Source of the DNA: Symsagittifera roscoffensis
Lineage: Eukaryota > Xenacoelomorpha > Acoela > Convolutidae
Direction of reading: 5' to 3'
Assembly (NCBI RefSeq): GCF_963678635.1
Contig: NC_087065.1
Location: 73,915,345-73,979,344, forward strand
DNA length: 64,000 bases
The position numbers were made by a program, and so were the translations under genes. The notes under the pieces are model-generated. The model searched no databases. It was not told the DNA's origin and saw only the letters and a program-made list of their open reading frames with translations. Every line of letters begins with the position of its first letter. The first letter of the stretch is position 1. Shown here piece by piece: positions 49,201 through 60,200 of this stretch.

Positions 49201-52200
49201 CGTAGAAATGGTCAAAAGTTTAACCCAGACCGAGTGTGGGGCCTATTACACAACAATTATGCAAAATCAAAACAAATAACTTTTGAGTGTATGATTATTC
49301 GCAAAAACCAACTATTACATTGGATCTGAAAAAAAGTCACTCAATTTAAGGCCGTAGAAATGGTCAAAAGTTTAACCCAGACTGAGTGTGGGGCCTATTA
49401 CACAACAATTATGCAAAATCAAAACAAAATTTTGAAAGTATGACTTTTCGCAAAAACCAAATCTTACATTGGGTCTGAAAAAACTCAATCAATTTAAGGC
49501 CGTAGAAATGGTCAAAAGTTTAATCCAAACCGTGTGTTTGGCCTATTACACATCAATTATGCAAAAAACAAAACAAATAATTTTTGAATATATGACCATT
49601 CGCAAGAACCAAATATTACATTGGATCTGAAAAAAAGTCAATCAGTTTAAGGCCGTAGAAATGGTCAAAAGTTTGACCCAGACCGAGTGTTTGGCCTATT
49701 ACACATCAAATATGCAAAAACAGAACAAACAATTTTTGAATGTATGACCATTCGCAAGAACCAAATATTACATTGGATCTGAAAAAAACCATTCAATTTA
49801 AAGCCGTAGAAATGGTCAAAAAAATTACTTAGAACGAGCGTTTGGCCTTCTACACATCAATTATGCAAAAACAAAACAGATAATTTCTGAATAAATGACC
49901 ATTCGCAAGAACCAACTATTACATTGGATCGGAAAAAAATTCAATCAATTTAAGGCCATAGAAATGGTCAAAAGTTCAAAACAGACCGAGTGTTTGGCCT
50001 ATTACACATCAATTATGCAAAAACAAAACAAATAACTTTTGAGTGTATGACCATTCGCAAGAACCAAATATTACATTTGATCTGAAAAAAAGTCACTCAA
50101 TTTAAGGCCGTAGAAATGGTCAAAAGTTTAACCCAGACCGAGTGTGGGGCCTATTACACAACAATTATGCAAAATAAAAACAAAATTTTGAAAGTATGAC
50201 TTTTCGCAAAAACCAAATCTTACATTGGGTCTGAAAAAACTCAATCAATTTAAGGCCATAGAAATGGTCAAAAGTTCAAAACAGACCGAGTGTTTGGCCT
50301 ATTACACATCAATTATGCAAAAACAAAACAAATAATTTTTGAATGTAGGACCATTCGCAAGAACCAAATATTACATTGGATCTGAAAAAAAGTCAATCAA
50401 TTTAAGGCCGTAGAAATGGTCAAAAATTTAACCCAGACCGAGTGTTTGGCCTATAACAAAACAATTATGCAGAATCAAAACAGAAAATTTTGAAAGTATG
50501 ACCATTCGAAAAAACCAAATATTACATAGGATCTGAAAAGATAATCAATTTAAGGCCTAGAAATTGTCAAAATTTTAACCCAGACCGAGTGTTTGGCCTA
50601 TTACACATCATTTATGTAAAAACAAAACAAATAATTTTTGAATGTATGACCATTCGCAAGAACCAAATATTACATTGGACCTGAAAAAAAGTCAATCAAT
50701 TTAAGGCCGTAGAAATGGTCAAAAGATAAACCCAGACCGAGTGTTTGGCCGATTACATATCAATTATGCAAAAACAAAACTAATAATTTTTGAATGTGTG
50801 ACCATTCGCAAGAACCAAATATTACATTGGACCTGAAAAAAAGTCAATCAATTTAAGGCCGTAGAAATGGTCAAAAGTTAAACCTAGACCGAGTGTATGG
50901 CCTATTACACATCAATTATGGAAAAACAAAACAGATAATTTTTGAATGTATGATTATTCGCAAAAACCAACTATTACATTGGATTTGAAAAAGTCAATCA
51001 ATTTAAGGACGTAGAAATGGTCAAAAGCTTAACACAGACGGAGAGTTTGCCCTTTTGTACAAGGGTTAACTGGCAGCCAGCCGATGTTATCTGCAGCCAT
51101 TGATTTGAACGAGGCCGGAATACAATTTTGCGTTTGAATAATTGCCCGTCAACTCGAGATCAATCAACCAACGCTTTGACATATTTTTTCTCAAGCTAAT
51201 ATAAAAAAGACAATGACAATTGCATTATCAGGCATAACCACTGACTTACTGGATAATCAATTGAGACTTGCCAGTGAAGCGAAATGGTCTGTCTAGAAAT
51301 GCGGACACTGCATGGTGCTTAGCTTTGGATTTCAAAGCCAGAGCTAAGTCTCCATTCAAAGGGTTCTCTGTAGCAGCCTCAATACTCCACTCGCCGTCGT
51401 ACTTCGCGATTTCTTCGTCGACCTCTTCCTTTTTGGCTTCGCTTTTTACCCATCTGGACTTGAACACATTGATGCTACCCGAGTCGAAGTTTTCAGCCAG
51501 ATAGCACACATCACTGTTCACTTGAGGGGACACGTATACATTTCCAGGGTCTGGTTCCACTGCAGTGTCCTTTAAAATTAAATAGATGACTACTCAATAG
51601 CAGTTCCAGAGTAGTAAAAAATGAAATGAAGTTTTGTCTGATGAACAAACACATTAACTAATCTGATCTCTTTTCTTTTCTATTCAAACCTCATTACAGA
51701 TATAGGCTCTTTTCAACTTTCAGCCCCACGTTTTTTATCGATTTAAAAAATATTTTTTAAAGTTGTCAAAATATAATGAAATGGAGAAAAACTAACTGCA
51801 GTGAACACATTTGTTATTCATACTTGAGGTTGTAAAACCCCGCGTTTAGCCATAATAACACGTAAAGCAACTATTAAAATAGAATATTTGGAAGATTTTA
51901 CATTAAGCCCAAAAAAAATAATCCAAAAAAGCCATAAAACCAATAAAAAACATTATTTTTCAGAACGGTTTATGTATAAAACTTGCAGATATTTCTCACT
52001 GAACGTGTAGATCATGATATCTTGCTTTCAAAGTGTAACGCCTGTGGCGTGAGAGGTACTATGCTGCAATTGATTGAGTCTTATTCTCAGCAACCGCAAG
52101 CAGTTTCTGGTAAGCAATCAAGTAAAATCTGATTTGAGATGTATTTCATTACTTGTCCCACAAGACTAGGTTCTCGGACAGCTTTTATTTTTAAACATTA

Positions 52201-55200
52201 TTAACTATATAGCAGACAATTTAGAAAATTCAAAAACTGTTTTATATGCAGATGCTACTTCAATAAGTGCAACTACTAAAAAAACTGCGTAAAAAAATTC
52301 AATTTAACAATTCAAAAAATTTTTTTAGGCATTATTCCAACTTTTATATTTGAAGGGCTTAATTTGCTTTCCTTAAGGCAAATGAATATGAGCTGAACGT
52401 GAGCACAAATCGATAGGCAAACTGCAAAAATTCTCAGCGAAATCAAATGTTGGGAAATTTTCCTATAAAGAACAAGAAACCCATTCAATGAAAATTTTGA
52501 ACTAATGGACTTGATTTCCACGCTATAAAAACTCACAGATCAAAGAGGAGAAGCGGTATTTAGATTTAGATTCTGGCCATTTTAACGTTTTCTTTTCCCA
52601 AAAACCTACCAAAATAAAAAACTAGCACACGCTACAAAGCAAACTTAGCGGGGAATAACTAGAAGAAATGATAATAACTGTTTTACAAAATGTATCGCAA
52701 ATTTTTTTTAAAATAAAGGCGAAGCTTGAAGCTTCGCAAACACTAGCGAGAACACGACAAAAAATAGCTCTAGAAAGTGCATTAAAAATAGAAATAAGCC
52801 TCGAATTAGTAAAAATTCAGCTAGGTCTACGAATCCATCTGCGACCTACTGCAATATAGAGACTTTGAGTCTCACGCACAAACCACTCAGCCACACTTCG
52901 TCATCGACAAACACTAGTCACGAATAATGCAGCTAGATATGCTTATCAATTGCCAATGCCATTCAGCAAAAGTGGCACCAAAAACAAATAGACACAAAAC
53001 TGCAACTAATAAATTGTAATATAACAAACTGAAGGCATCCACACTAACTTTGCATGTAACAAATCGCAAAGCATAAAGCCACATTAAGTATAAATTAAGC
53101 AAGAGATATATTGAGCTAGAAAATTTCTGAAATCGAGTTTTCATTATTGTGATGTTGATGGAAACAAATAGCTTTTTTCGGTTCATTTGATGAATTAAAA
53201 ATGCTTCAAATGTGTCAATTTATTACTAGTCGAATGTAAAAGCACATTCTATCAAATGGCTGTAAAGGTGCCCCACCATTATTGAGGTACCGCACGATAA
53301 AAGTGCCGCACCAAAGTTTGCGACTTAGGTTGGGAAAAAAAATAAGGTTCGTACTAATACACTAGCTTCGCAATTGTAAACAGCAAATCAAAAAATAGCA
53401 AACAGACAGCTGGAAAAAATCAATGAGCCTAAGAAGACCAAAACTTTTTAAAAAACTCAAGGAGACCAAAACTTTTTCAAGTTTCAATGAAATAAAAATA
53501 TATAACATTACGTCTCTTTGAATTTCAAATTTAATAATTAAAAATTTTTGATAACAGTCCAATTTGAGAAAACTGGAGCGGTATATATATATATATGTAT
53601 ATTAATTGTGGTAGGAAACTTAAACGGTAAAGACCCTTCTAGAAACTAGAAGCTATTCGCGTTATTGCACCATTTGAACTTTTATTATTCAAGAGCGGAA
53701 TTAAATTTGAAATTTACTTAGAAAAATCAAAGTCAAACCATGAAAAACTGAGCGAGATTTATTAAGCGAGAAAAGCTTTAAAAAAACCTGAGGGTTTATT
53801 TAAGTGTTTCAGCTGTGTGGGTTCAAATTATTTTTCGTGCAAGCAATTTCATTATTTGAACTAAAATTCAGGGTTATTATAAATTTTAATATGCTAACAT
53901 ATTGTATTATTGCAAAGGCAGGCAAAAGGGGTTGTACTTGATGAGTCAATCTATAATCTCTAGAATTAAGGCAACAAATTATCTGCAAACGTATCTTGAA
54001 ATTGTATTTGATGACCAAATAAACTTCAAGGATCATGAAGAAAAAATTCGAACGGAAGCGAACTTGAAAGCGCTTATCAATCGTATATTAGCGACGATTC
54101 TGCTTCAAGCAAAAGCAATTGCTGCAGGTATATCAATCGGACAGAAAATACTTAAGACCAAAAATGGGTCAACAATTAAAATATTCCTTAAGTCCACTGG
54201 CACCGTAGTTTACGAGAAACTCCAAAAAATTCTAAGCAAATCAGGTTTTGTGAAGACCGACATTGCTTTTTTCAAAAATCAAGGTGTAGTCGCTTCGGAG
54301 ATGAAAATTCCCAGCGGACGCTTTTTTCGCTTGAACTCTTCATCTCAAATGTGACAGGGTAAATTTAAACAAGTATTCGAAAAAAAAACTTTTTAAAGTT
54401 TTTTTTAGAAAAAAAAAGACTTTTCTAAGCCCTAAATTAATTTTCTAGAAAAATGTAGGGCGTAGCTGTTTATGTAGTGAAAAAATCCTATTCCTTTTTT
54501 CCGATTAAACATTTTAGCTCAGATTTAGCTCGGTAGTTTCGCGAAAAGTTTCCGAATTAAGCAAAATTTCAAAAACTACAACTTTTAACGCGATAACTTT
54601 TTCATCATAAAATTAGGACGACACCAACTATGCAACGAAGATTCACAAAAACTGTTCTTTCGATTAAACCCATATAATAAATCTCGATTTGTCATGGTAG
54701 TTTTTGATGAAAATAAAGAAATTCGGAAAATATTCCCCCACTGAACCCTTTCGATTACACCGCAGATTTGTCATAGTCTCTTAAATTGAAAAAAGGAACA
54801 AAAAATTTGAAACAAGTTGGAATTAATTTATGTTTTTTCATGGAAGCTCCACTGGACAGGCAGTAAATTATGAAGATATGATTCTTTGGTTAATGAATTT
54901 TTTGATGTCGATTGTAAAAAAATTAAAACATGTTAAAAATTAAAAATGTTAAAACTATTTATAATTAAAACATAGCCAACCGATAGTTGGAACGCACGTA
55001 AACCGAACGCACGTAAACCGAAAAAGATGAATTAGTAAAGAAAAAAACTTCCACATTTCAAATTTCAATGAAAAAATTATTTGCCCTTGAAACTTTTTAG
55101 ATTTCAAGAAACATTCATATTCACATTTTTTTGATAAAATTAAACTATATTTCAGAAAACTGGATCAACACGTAAAAATTTGATCAAACTAGAAGTCGAT

Positions 55201-55937
55201 CACGTTTTTCGTGAACTTTCACTTATGATGCTTGCCTTCTTTTTAAAAAAAGGAAATGAGCTCAGTTCAAAAGTCAAACCGCGAAAAATAAATTTGAGCC
55301 AGAACAAAATTTAAGACTTGAAAAAAAGTGAAAAAAGAGCACAAAAAATCACCAAGACCTTTATAAGAGTATTTGCCACGTACACTTTCGACAAACGGAA
55401 TGAACTGAACTTAGAAAAAATCAAAATTCAAATCACGAAAAATCATATTTCCTGAAACAAAAAGAAAAAATCATCACGGCCTACATAAGAGTCCGAACTA
55501 CGTTCATCGACTCTTAATAAAAACTTATTGGACGAAATCCTGCAATAGCAGACGTCTTTTTTCCTTCCCTCACTTCGCATGGGCATCAATTTTATGGCGC
55601 AACGAGTGGTTTTACACGGTCCAGTATGACAACCAAGTTTGTGTGTAAAGGCCTTATTTGTCTAAATGCTAATTTTTGGAGTTCAAAGGTGGGAAAAAAG
55701 AAGAGCACAGTAAAACTCCGAATCATAACATGTGAGTCGTATCGAGGTTAAAAATTATTACCTCCATATGGGACGGCTATTCAATTGTTCAATTTCTCCC
55801 AAAAACGTACATACAATGACAAACGTAAAATGTACATGACTTACTTGAGGCATAGCCGGCTCATCTTCGGGCGCTTGTGCGAGCACCGACAAGGACATTA
55901 TTAAGGCTGCAATTGCAAGAGAGACCAGTCGCCCCAT
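22212..55937 (-). CDS. CANX: Calnexin, complete 8-exon gene
   Basis: Calnexin is the ER membrane lectin chaperone that holds monoglucosylated glycoproteins for folding with ERp57. Exons are 55937-55845, 51569-51250, 27042-26686, 26529-26419, 26190-26036, 25869-25409, 25262-24963 and 22277-22212. All junction phases agree and give 620 residues. A signal peptide (about 1-22) precedes the globular lectin domain, with the C149/C183 pair (in ECGGAY and DKCG). The P-domain (about 258-390) has four acidic type-1 repeats such as [12 protein letters not shown], and type-2 repeats such as [10 protein letters not shown], with C350 and C354 at the tip. A membrane helix (474-494) leads to a long acidic cytosolic tail ending RKRRSRKD, an ER-retrieval type end. 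Intron 2 is 24.2 kb, nearly all satellite. Confidence 0.97.
22443..23428. repeat. Tandem duplication in calnexin intron 7, unit 1
   Basis: About 986 bp recur at 23521-24506 with only a handful of differences. The unit holds a family A repeat (ATCACGTTTTTCGTGACTTT, then CACTATGTTCATTGACACT). An A-rich spacer of about 90 bp (CTAAAAAA-type runs) separates the units. Confidence 0.95.
23521..24506. repeat. Tandem duplication in calnexin intron 7, unit 2
   Basis: This is the second unit, offset by about 1080 bp. Differences seen include one 2-bp insertion (TTTATAATTG against TTTAATTG) and single-base changes, so the duplication is young. Open frames in both units are the same repeat sequence and not genes. 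Confidence 0.95.
24520..24962. repeat. Worn family A fragments in calnexin intron 7
   Basis: It holds TACTACGTTCATCGACTCTTA at about 24529 and CGAAGAAAAATACATCACATT near 24611. Both runs recur in the family A copies near 56510 and 62290. Confidence 0.5.
24963..25262 (-). CDS. CANX: Calnexin exon 7 (acidic cytosolic tail)
   Basis: It encodes exactly 100 codons, rich in Glu, Asp and Ser, opening [11 protein letters not shown]. After codon 50 there is an in-frame GAA|GTAAGT at 25112-25107 that could act as an alternative donor in phase 0. Confidence 0.92.
25409..25869 (-). CDS. CANX: Calnexin exon 6 (P-domain type-2 repeats, lectin end, membrane helix)
   Basis: It encodes residues 347-499: [28 protein letters not shown], the family signature [10 protein letters not shown], and the membrane helix [14 protein letters not shown]. 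The exon ends at AAA|GTAAGG in phase 0. Confidence 0.97.
26036..26190 (-). CDS. CANX: Calnexin exon 5 (P-domain, later type-1 repeats)
   Basis: It encodes residues 295-345 with [23 protein letters not shown] and DGEWEAPLI. The donor is G|GTCAGA, weaker than the others, but phase and homology fix it. Confidence 0.95.
26419..26529 (-). CDS. CANX: Calnexin exon 4 (P-domain, first repeats)
   Basis: It encodes residues 258-293 with [16 protein letters not shown] and [12 protein letters not shown]. The acceptor is CAATTTTAG and the donor GTAGGC; the Trp codon 294 is split TG|G. Confidence 0.95.
26686..27042 (-). CDS. CANX: Calnexin exon 3 (lectin domain, second half)
   Basis: It follows the satellite intron with the acceptor TTTTTCTCTAG, completes Gln138 and continues [32 protein letters not shown] and the LLNDF end are typical of the family. 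Confidence 0.97.
27970..30580. repeat. Higher-order satellite block H1, copy 1
   Basis: This block of about 17 monomers, with private variants such as CCTAGCGTTTACCCTATTGT (near 28026), recurs offset by 3060-3064 bp. Confidence 0.85.
31030..33640. repeat. Higher-order satellite block H1, copy 2
   Basis: This is the second copy of H1. Right of it an additional monomer is found relative to copy 1, so the two then fall out of step. Confidence 0.85.
33210..36930. repeat. Higher-order satellite blocks with 1.80- and 1.65-kb periods
   Basis: The variant monomer pair containing GTTTAATCCAGACGGAGTGT starts at about 33227, 35028 and 36680, which are spacings of 1801 and 1652 bp. The difference is one monomer. 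Confidence 0.8.
37700..41300. repeat. Higher-order satellite blocks with ~0.9-kb period
   Basis: The variant AAATCAAAAAGGCCGTTGAA occurs near 37707, 38764 and 39664. The last two lie in nearly identical blocks about 900 bp (six monomers) apart. Confidence 0.75.
43070..46100. repeat. Higher-order satellite blocks with ~1.5-kb period
   Basis: Variants such as TTTTGAAAACATGACTTTTC recur near 43210 and 44732, about 1520 bp (ten monomers) apart, with long identical stretches between. Confidence 0.75.
51250..51569 (-). CDS. CANX: Calnexin exon 2 (lectin domain, first half)
   Basis: It encodes residues 32-137 plus two bases of codon 138. It contains EIAKYDGEW and KAKHHAVSA, which are hallmark calnexin/calreticulin stretches. 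The donor CA|GTAAGT borders the satellite-filled intron, about 190 bp from the array. Confidence 0.96.
51985..52295 (+). pseudogene. Decayed reverse-transcriptase fragment in calnexin intron 1
   Basis: Interrupted plus-strand frames read [20 protein letters not shown] and [16 protein letters not shown], then [19 protein letters not shown]. These match, in order, RT blocks around the first catalytic Asp and the YADD box (here YADA). Stops and frameshifts lie between. It is a non-LTR-type RT but not close to the LINE at 4369. Confidence 0.65.
52715..53365 (-). repeat. Composite repeat family B, copy in calnexin intron 1
   Basis: It holds the order AAAGGCGAAGC, AGTCTCACGCACAAACCACT, TTTCTGAAATCGAGTTTTCA, TTCATTTGATGAATTAAAAA and TTTGCGACTTAGG, as in the other copies. 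Confidence 0.65.
53581..53604. repeat. TA microsatellite
   Basis: This is a short run of alternating T and A, broken once by a G. Confidence 0.8.
53941..54354 (+). CDS. Intronless open frame of unknown function inside calnexin intron 1
   Basis: An ATG at 53941 opens 137 codons to a TGA, on the strand opposite to calnexin. The product starts [18 protein letters not shown] and is rich in Ile, Lys and Ala. It has a probable amphipathic helix ([18 protein letters not shown]) and a basic second half that looks like a compact soluble domain ([14 protein letters not shown], then [11 protein letters not shown]). I recognise no family. The frame is longer and less repetitive than others in this AT-rich intron. 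It could be a retrocopy, a small nested gene or a transposon remnant. No poly(A) signal or clear promoter is seen. Confidence 0.38.
   Translation: MSQSIISRIKATNYLQTYLEIVFDDQINFKDHEEKIRTEANLKALINRILATILLQAKAIAAGISIGQKILKTKNGSTIKIFLKSTGTVVYEKLQKILSKSGFVKTDIAFFKNQGVVASEMKIPSGRFFRLNSSSQM
54355..55060. other. Calnexin intron 1, no recognised feature
   Basis: This is AT-rich sequence. A doubled AACGCACGTAAACCGAA lies near 54990-55020. Confidence 0.4.
55060..55525 (-). repeat. SINE-like repeat family A copy
   Basis: Marks are TTGATAAAATTAAACTATAT, GATCACGTTTTTCGTGA, AGTCAAACCGCGAAAAA and ACTACGTTCATCGACTCTTA at the right end. Confidence 0.6.
55845..55937 (-). CDS. CANX: Calnexin exon 1 (signal peptide)
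   Basis: It encodes residues 1-31, starting [20 protein letters not shown], with an acidic end and a GTAAGT donor in phase 0. The signal peptide and matching phase with exon 2 support it; N-terminal sequences of calnexins are not conserved. Confidence 0.85.
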
Positions 55938-57028
55938 CTGTGACGACTTATCCCCGTGTAACTGCAAAATCATTTCGTATCTGAAAGTTACAGAAATCAG
56001 GACTGCTTTGAGACCTAATAATTATCGACGTTTTTACTGCATATTCCAACCGTTCCAACAGACAACCCCGACAATTGGATAAGAGTCCATGATCGCAAGG
56101 AAAAAGAAAAAAAACACTGGATTATTATTTTAAAAAAAAAAACTCCACTGGAATTTCAAAGAAAAAATAATAGCCTTGAAGCTCTTTCAATTTCTAGAAC
56201 AAAATTTTTTTGATAAAATTAACCCAATTTGAAAAACTGGATCAAGAAATATTTTTTTATTTGGCAGGGAAATCTGAAAATTAAATTTCACTGTCGAAAC
56301 TAGAAGTTAATCAGGTTTTTCCTGAACCCTACACTTTTGCTGTTCGAAATTCAAGCTTGCCTTCCTTTTGACAAAGCAAGAAAACTGAATTTTAAAAAAA
56401 TTAATCAAATTTCACTAATCAAACTTTAGCGAGAACCAAAAATCATAACGAACAATACCATCACCAAAAAAAAATCATTACGAACCATATAAGAGTCCTC
56501 ACTACGTTCATCGACTCTTAAAAAACACTGAGTTGCAAAAAATAGCGAACAATATACGTGACAATATAGCGAAGTTCTATAAAAATCGTCATGCAAAACT
56601 TTGGGACAAAAATGCAACTATCTGAGTTGCCATGTTTTTTCTCAAGACGTTGTTATAATAGAGATATCATAACCATTCAGCCTTATCCACCCAAATTAAC
56701 TACAATTAGCTACATCTAATTTTAATTTCTAGTTAGAAACGCAGAACAACGTGAAAACAAAATTATATTTACGGAACTATTATAACTAACAATATTATGC
56801 CGTATAAAGCTTGATATTTTGTTTTTGTCAAATGTTGACCAGTTCTGATAAATTCTAAATTGAAGTGATGCATGGCAAAAAGTGAACTTCATAAAATGAA
56901 GATCCGGAACCTCAGCAAGCCTACGATAGAAAAGAAAGACACATGATAAGCACTAAAATGTTTCGTGTCCAAAAATGTGATTTCAAATAAAATAATTATC
57001 AATATTTTTCCAATGATTCGATGTGTTG
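55938..57028. other. Spacer between calnexin 5' end and UBE2W 3' end
   Basis: It holds a family A repeat (56150-56525). The remainder, 56530-57028, has no recognised gene and must contain the UBE2W 3' UTR. The calnexin promoter should lie near 55980-56150, and I see no clear element there. Confidence 0.4.
56150..56525 (-). repeat. SINE-like repeat family A copy
   Basis: Marks are TTTGATAAAATTAACCCAAT, CTGTCGAAACTAGAAGTTAA and CACTACGTTCATCGACTCTT. Confidence 0.65.
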
Positions 57029-57227
57029 CTATACTGTGTCATCGTGGAACCACCAGCGAGTCTTTTTAGGATCCTTGCTGCAAGTTTTCACATATCTGTC
57101 ATTGTCAGGGGGGAGTTCTTTACGAGGACATGAGTTAAGCATGCTGACTATGGACACGCAGACACTTTCCACAGTCATGGCCGGAGACCAGTCTTCAGCC
57201 AGTATCGAGAGACAGATATGTCCATTG
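57029..57227 (-). CDS. UBE2W: UBE2W exon 2
   Basis: It completes Ser85 and encodes the catalytic Cys stretch and C-terminus, with a TAG stop at 57031-57029. Confidence 0.97.
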
Positions 57228-60200
57228 CTAAAATATACGCTGAATATTTGAAGCCATTGAGTAACTTGACACAGAAGCGCACTTCGCTTAAGAAAGCTAA
57301 CAAAAGCACAGACACCGCTAGAGGAAACCAAGACTTAGTTTGCTTTCACAATTTACTTGAAATATTTTTACATATCTCCGAACTAATCAGTTAGATCATT
57401 GAAATAAAACCCTAAAATGGCTGACAGCATCACTTTTCACAACTAACTTTTCATGTATTTGAAAAAAACACAAAATCGTCAAATAGAAGTTTTTGACTAA
57501 TCATATTTCGAAGCCAAAATCTCAATTCCTGGGAGAAAACTGACAGCTCCCACCGTAGGGTTGCTAATTTGTGAAAGGACTCTAAAAGGAAATTTGAAAA
57601 TTAACGTTGTGAATAAAGGAAAAATTGCTGTTCCAAATTCGTGATGCAACAGATTTATGGTGGAAAAGTATGATGACCTTGAATATTCAAGGTATGATCA
57701 TCTTGAAACTTGGTGAAAAAGTATGATGACCTTCAAACCTCGTTTAGAATTTTTTAAAACAAAGCTAAGAGAACGTTGGAAAAGAGTTAATGCCTTAAAA
57801 ATTCTAAGATTTAAATTCTAAGATTTAAAATCTGGAAATTCTAAGATTTAAAATCTAAAGCCTTAAAAATCTTAGAATTTCCAAAAAAAAATTAATGATT
57901 GACATTTTTTTGATAAAATTAAATCAGTTTGAGAAAACTGGATGAATAGATAAATTTTCTATTTCGCTGGGAAATGTGAAACTTACAATCTACGTTCGAA
58001 TCCAAAAAGGGTCAACATCAAGCCGCAAAAAGTAAAGTTGAGACTGAACAAGTTTACTTTACCTGAAAACAAAAAATCATCACGACCTACGTTCATCGAC
58101 TATTATACATCGACTTTGAAAAAAGTATCAAGTGAAAAGCTAGCTAAATATTGTATAGCTAGATTATAATAACATCATAAAAAACATAATTACCAAAAAA
58201 AAACTTTTCGTGACGGAACAAGTACATGAGCTATGCAGAAATTATCGAATGATATCATAGCTCCAATTGCAGTGTTCGCCATAAGGTCATCGCCCTGTTT
58301 AAAGGCGCCGCGAGAGAAAAAATTAGAAGTCATTGACCCGCTAAGCTGAGAAAATCAAATTTATGGAAACGAACAAGAAAAAGTTTGGATACAAAATAAG
58401 GATAATCTTCGCAAATAACTACAGAGAAAAACGAAGGACAGGAAACACGCTCTTTTATGCAAGTAGTTCGTTGCTCAAGCAATTAAAAATATTTAAAATA
58501 AAAATTAAATGGACAAAGTGGTAACAGTTTCTAGTTCGTTAAACACATCGGTCAGCCGGGGCCACAGGTCAATTGGGGTTATAGTAGTGGCGTTCTTGGA
58601 ACATTTAAAGAGGTCTAAAGTGGTGTTGGGGGCATGCATAATCCGAAAATTGTCTGAATTAAGCCTTGTCGGTAACCTGTTGCGTCTCTTTAGATTGACC
58701 ACAATTTGTACCTCATAAGGCCTACAGTATCGTTATCCTGCGCGAAAATTTTGCCGAAATTCGCTTGCAGTTTTCTGCGAAGTTAAGGGATGGGCCAAAC
58801 AAGACGAGTTAAGGGATCGTGTATTTTGGGGTGCATTCCTAATGGAGGGGGTATTTACCATTGTCACTACGGGTAGTATTGAACACCTTATTGAACAAAA
58901 AAAAGGCTGGCGGAGCCTTTTGATGAGGAAAAAATAAGCGAATTGGACTTCAAAAATTGGTTTAACTTGCTGAGTAGTTTCATAAAAACAGTTAAGCTTA
59001 TTGAAAATTGCTCGACTGAAAAAAAGGGGAGAAAGTTGTCTGCGTATGATTTTAATTTATTTTCGGGTGATGATAATGGCGCATAATGAGCTTAAAAATT
59101 GAACAAAGTAGGTGATAGTACAGCCTTGTGGGACATCTATGCGAACGCTGGTGTCATGACACGGTACGCTGGTCTCATGAATGAGATCCAAGAAACTTCG
59201 ATCACAGACCATTGCGAAAGCTTCAGATAATGCAAGCGTAGCTAAAACTGTTTTAGTGGGTAGCATTTCTTGTCTAAAACCATCATTGACTAAAAACTCA
59301 AGCCAGATGGTTGATAGAATTTGAAATTATAATACAGAGGCGAAGCTGTGATTCGCAGACATTCGCTAGAACGACCAAAAAGCAGTTCTATCAAGTGAAA
59401 TAACCAGAAGTAGAAATAAGGCCGGAATAAGCATAAACTCCGCTAGTGTCGGATTCGAATCTGCGACCTAGCAAAGTTGAGTCTCGCGCACAAATCACTG
59501 AGCCACGGATGCATAAAATCCCAATAACTAGCCATCAAAAACTCAGCTACATCTGCTAAAAAAATTTCCAATTCGATGCAGGAAAACTAGCACCGAATAC
59601 AAAAAGACACAGTTTTGCATGTAACGTATAGGAAAGCATAGAGCCGAATTATGTTCAAATTATGCATTTCAAAAAAATGCGAGATAAAATGAGTTGCAAA
59701 ATTTCTGAAATCGAGTTTGAAACAAATAACTTTTTCGGTTCATTTGATGAATTAAAAATGCATCAGCTCTGTTAACTTTTTACTTTTCAAACGTCACAGC
59801 ATATATGATGTTATACTGCTAAGGCAGCTTACCCATTCAAAAGCGCCCCCAAAAGTAGCACTTTTAATTGCAACTAAAAATGAAAAAAAAGAGAAAGTTC
59901 GTACTACACTTTGAAAGTTCGTACTAATTCCGAAAAAGTCTAAGCTAATGAAAAATAATTCCCTTTTCCCCCTAAAACACACGAATGGAGACAAAATTTT
60001 TTTTTGATCCTCAAACGACGCAAGAAGAGGTCACTAAGTCGATATAAATTAATCCGAAACTTATTAAGCCGATAAAACAAAATTTTAAATCGACAAACAA
60101 AAAATCACAACCAATGTAAGAAACAAATTTCAATTCGACCGTTTCTAAAATGCTAAAACACTTAAAGTAACTACAGTGAGACTTATTTGAAATTTAAAAA

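Larger units (their letters stand above)
27150..51058. repeat. Satellite array of ~152-bp monomers inside calnexin intron 2
   Basis: About 23.9 kb consist of head-to-tail copies of a monomer near 152 bp, roughly 155 copies. Each monomer carries GACCATTCGCAAGAACCAA, TTACATTGGATCTGA, GGCCGTAGAAATGGTCAAAA and CAGACCGAGTGTTTGGCC in fixed order. Adenine runs follow ATCTGA and TTATGC in every unit. The first few monomers on the left (27150-27480) and the last on the right are the most diverged. The middle is more uniform and built of higher-order repeats. It starts about 110 bp from calnexin exon 3 and ends about 190 bp from exon 2. No gene or unrelated insertion is visible inside. Confidence 0.98.

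Noticed and set aside
27150-51058. Regular repeats resembling a CRISPR array
   Set aside because: The whole 152-bp unit is repeated, with no short repeat plus unique spacer, and the setting is a eukaryotic intron.
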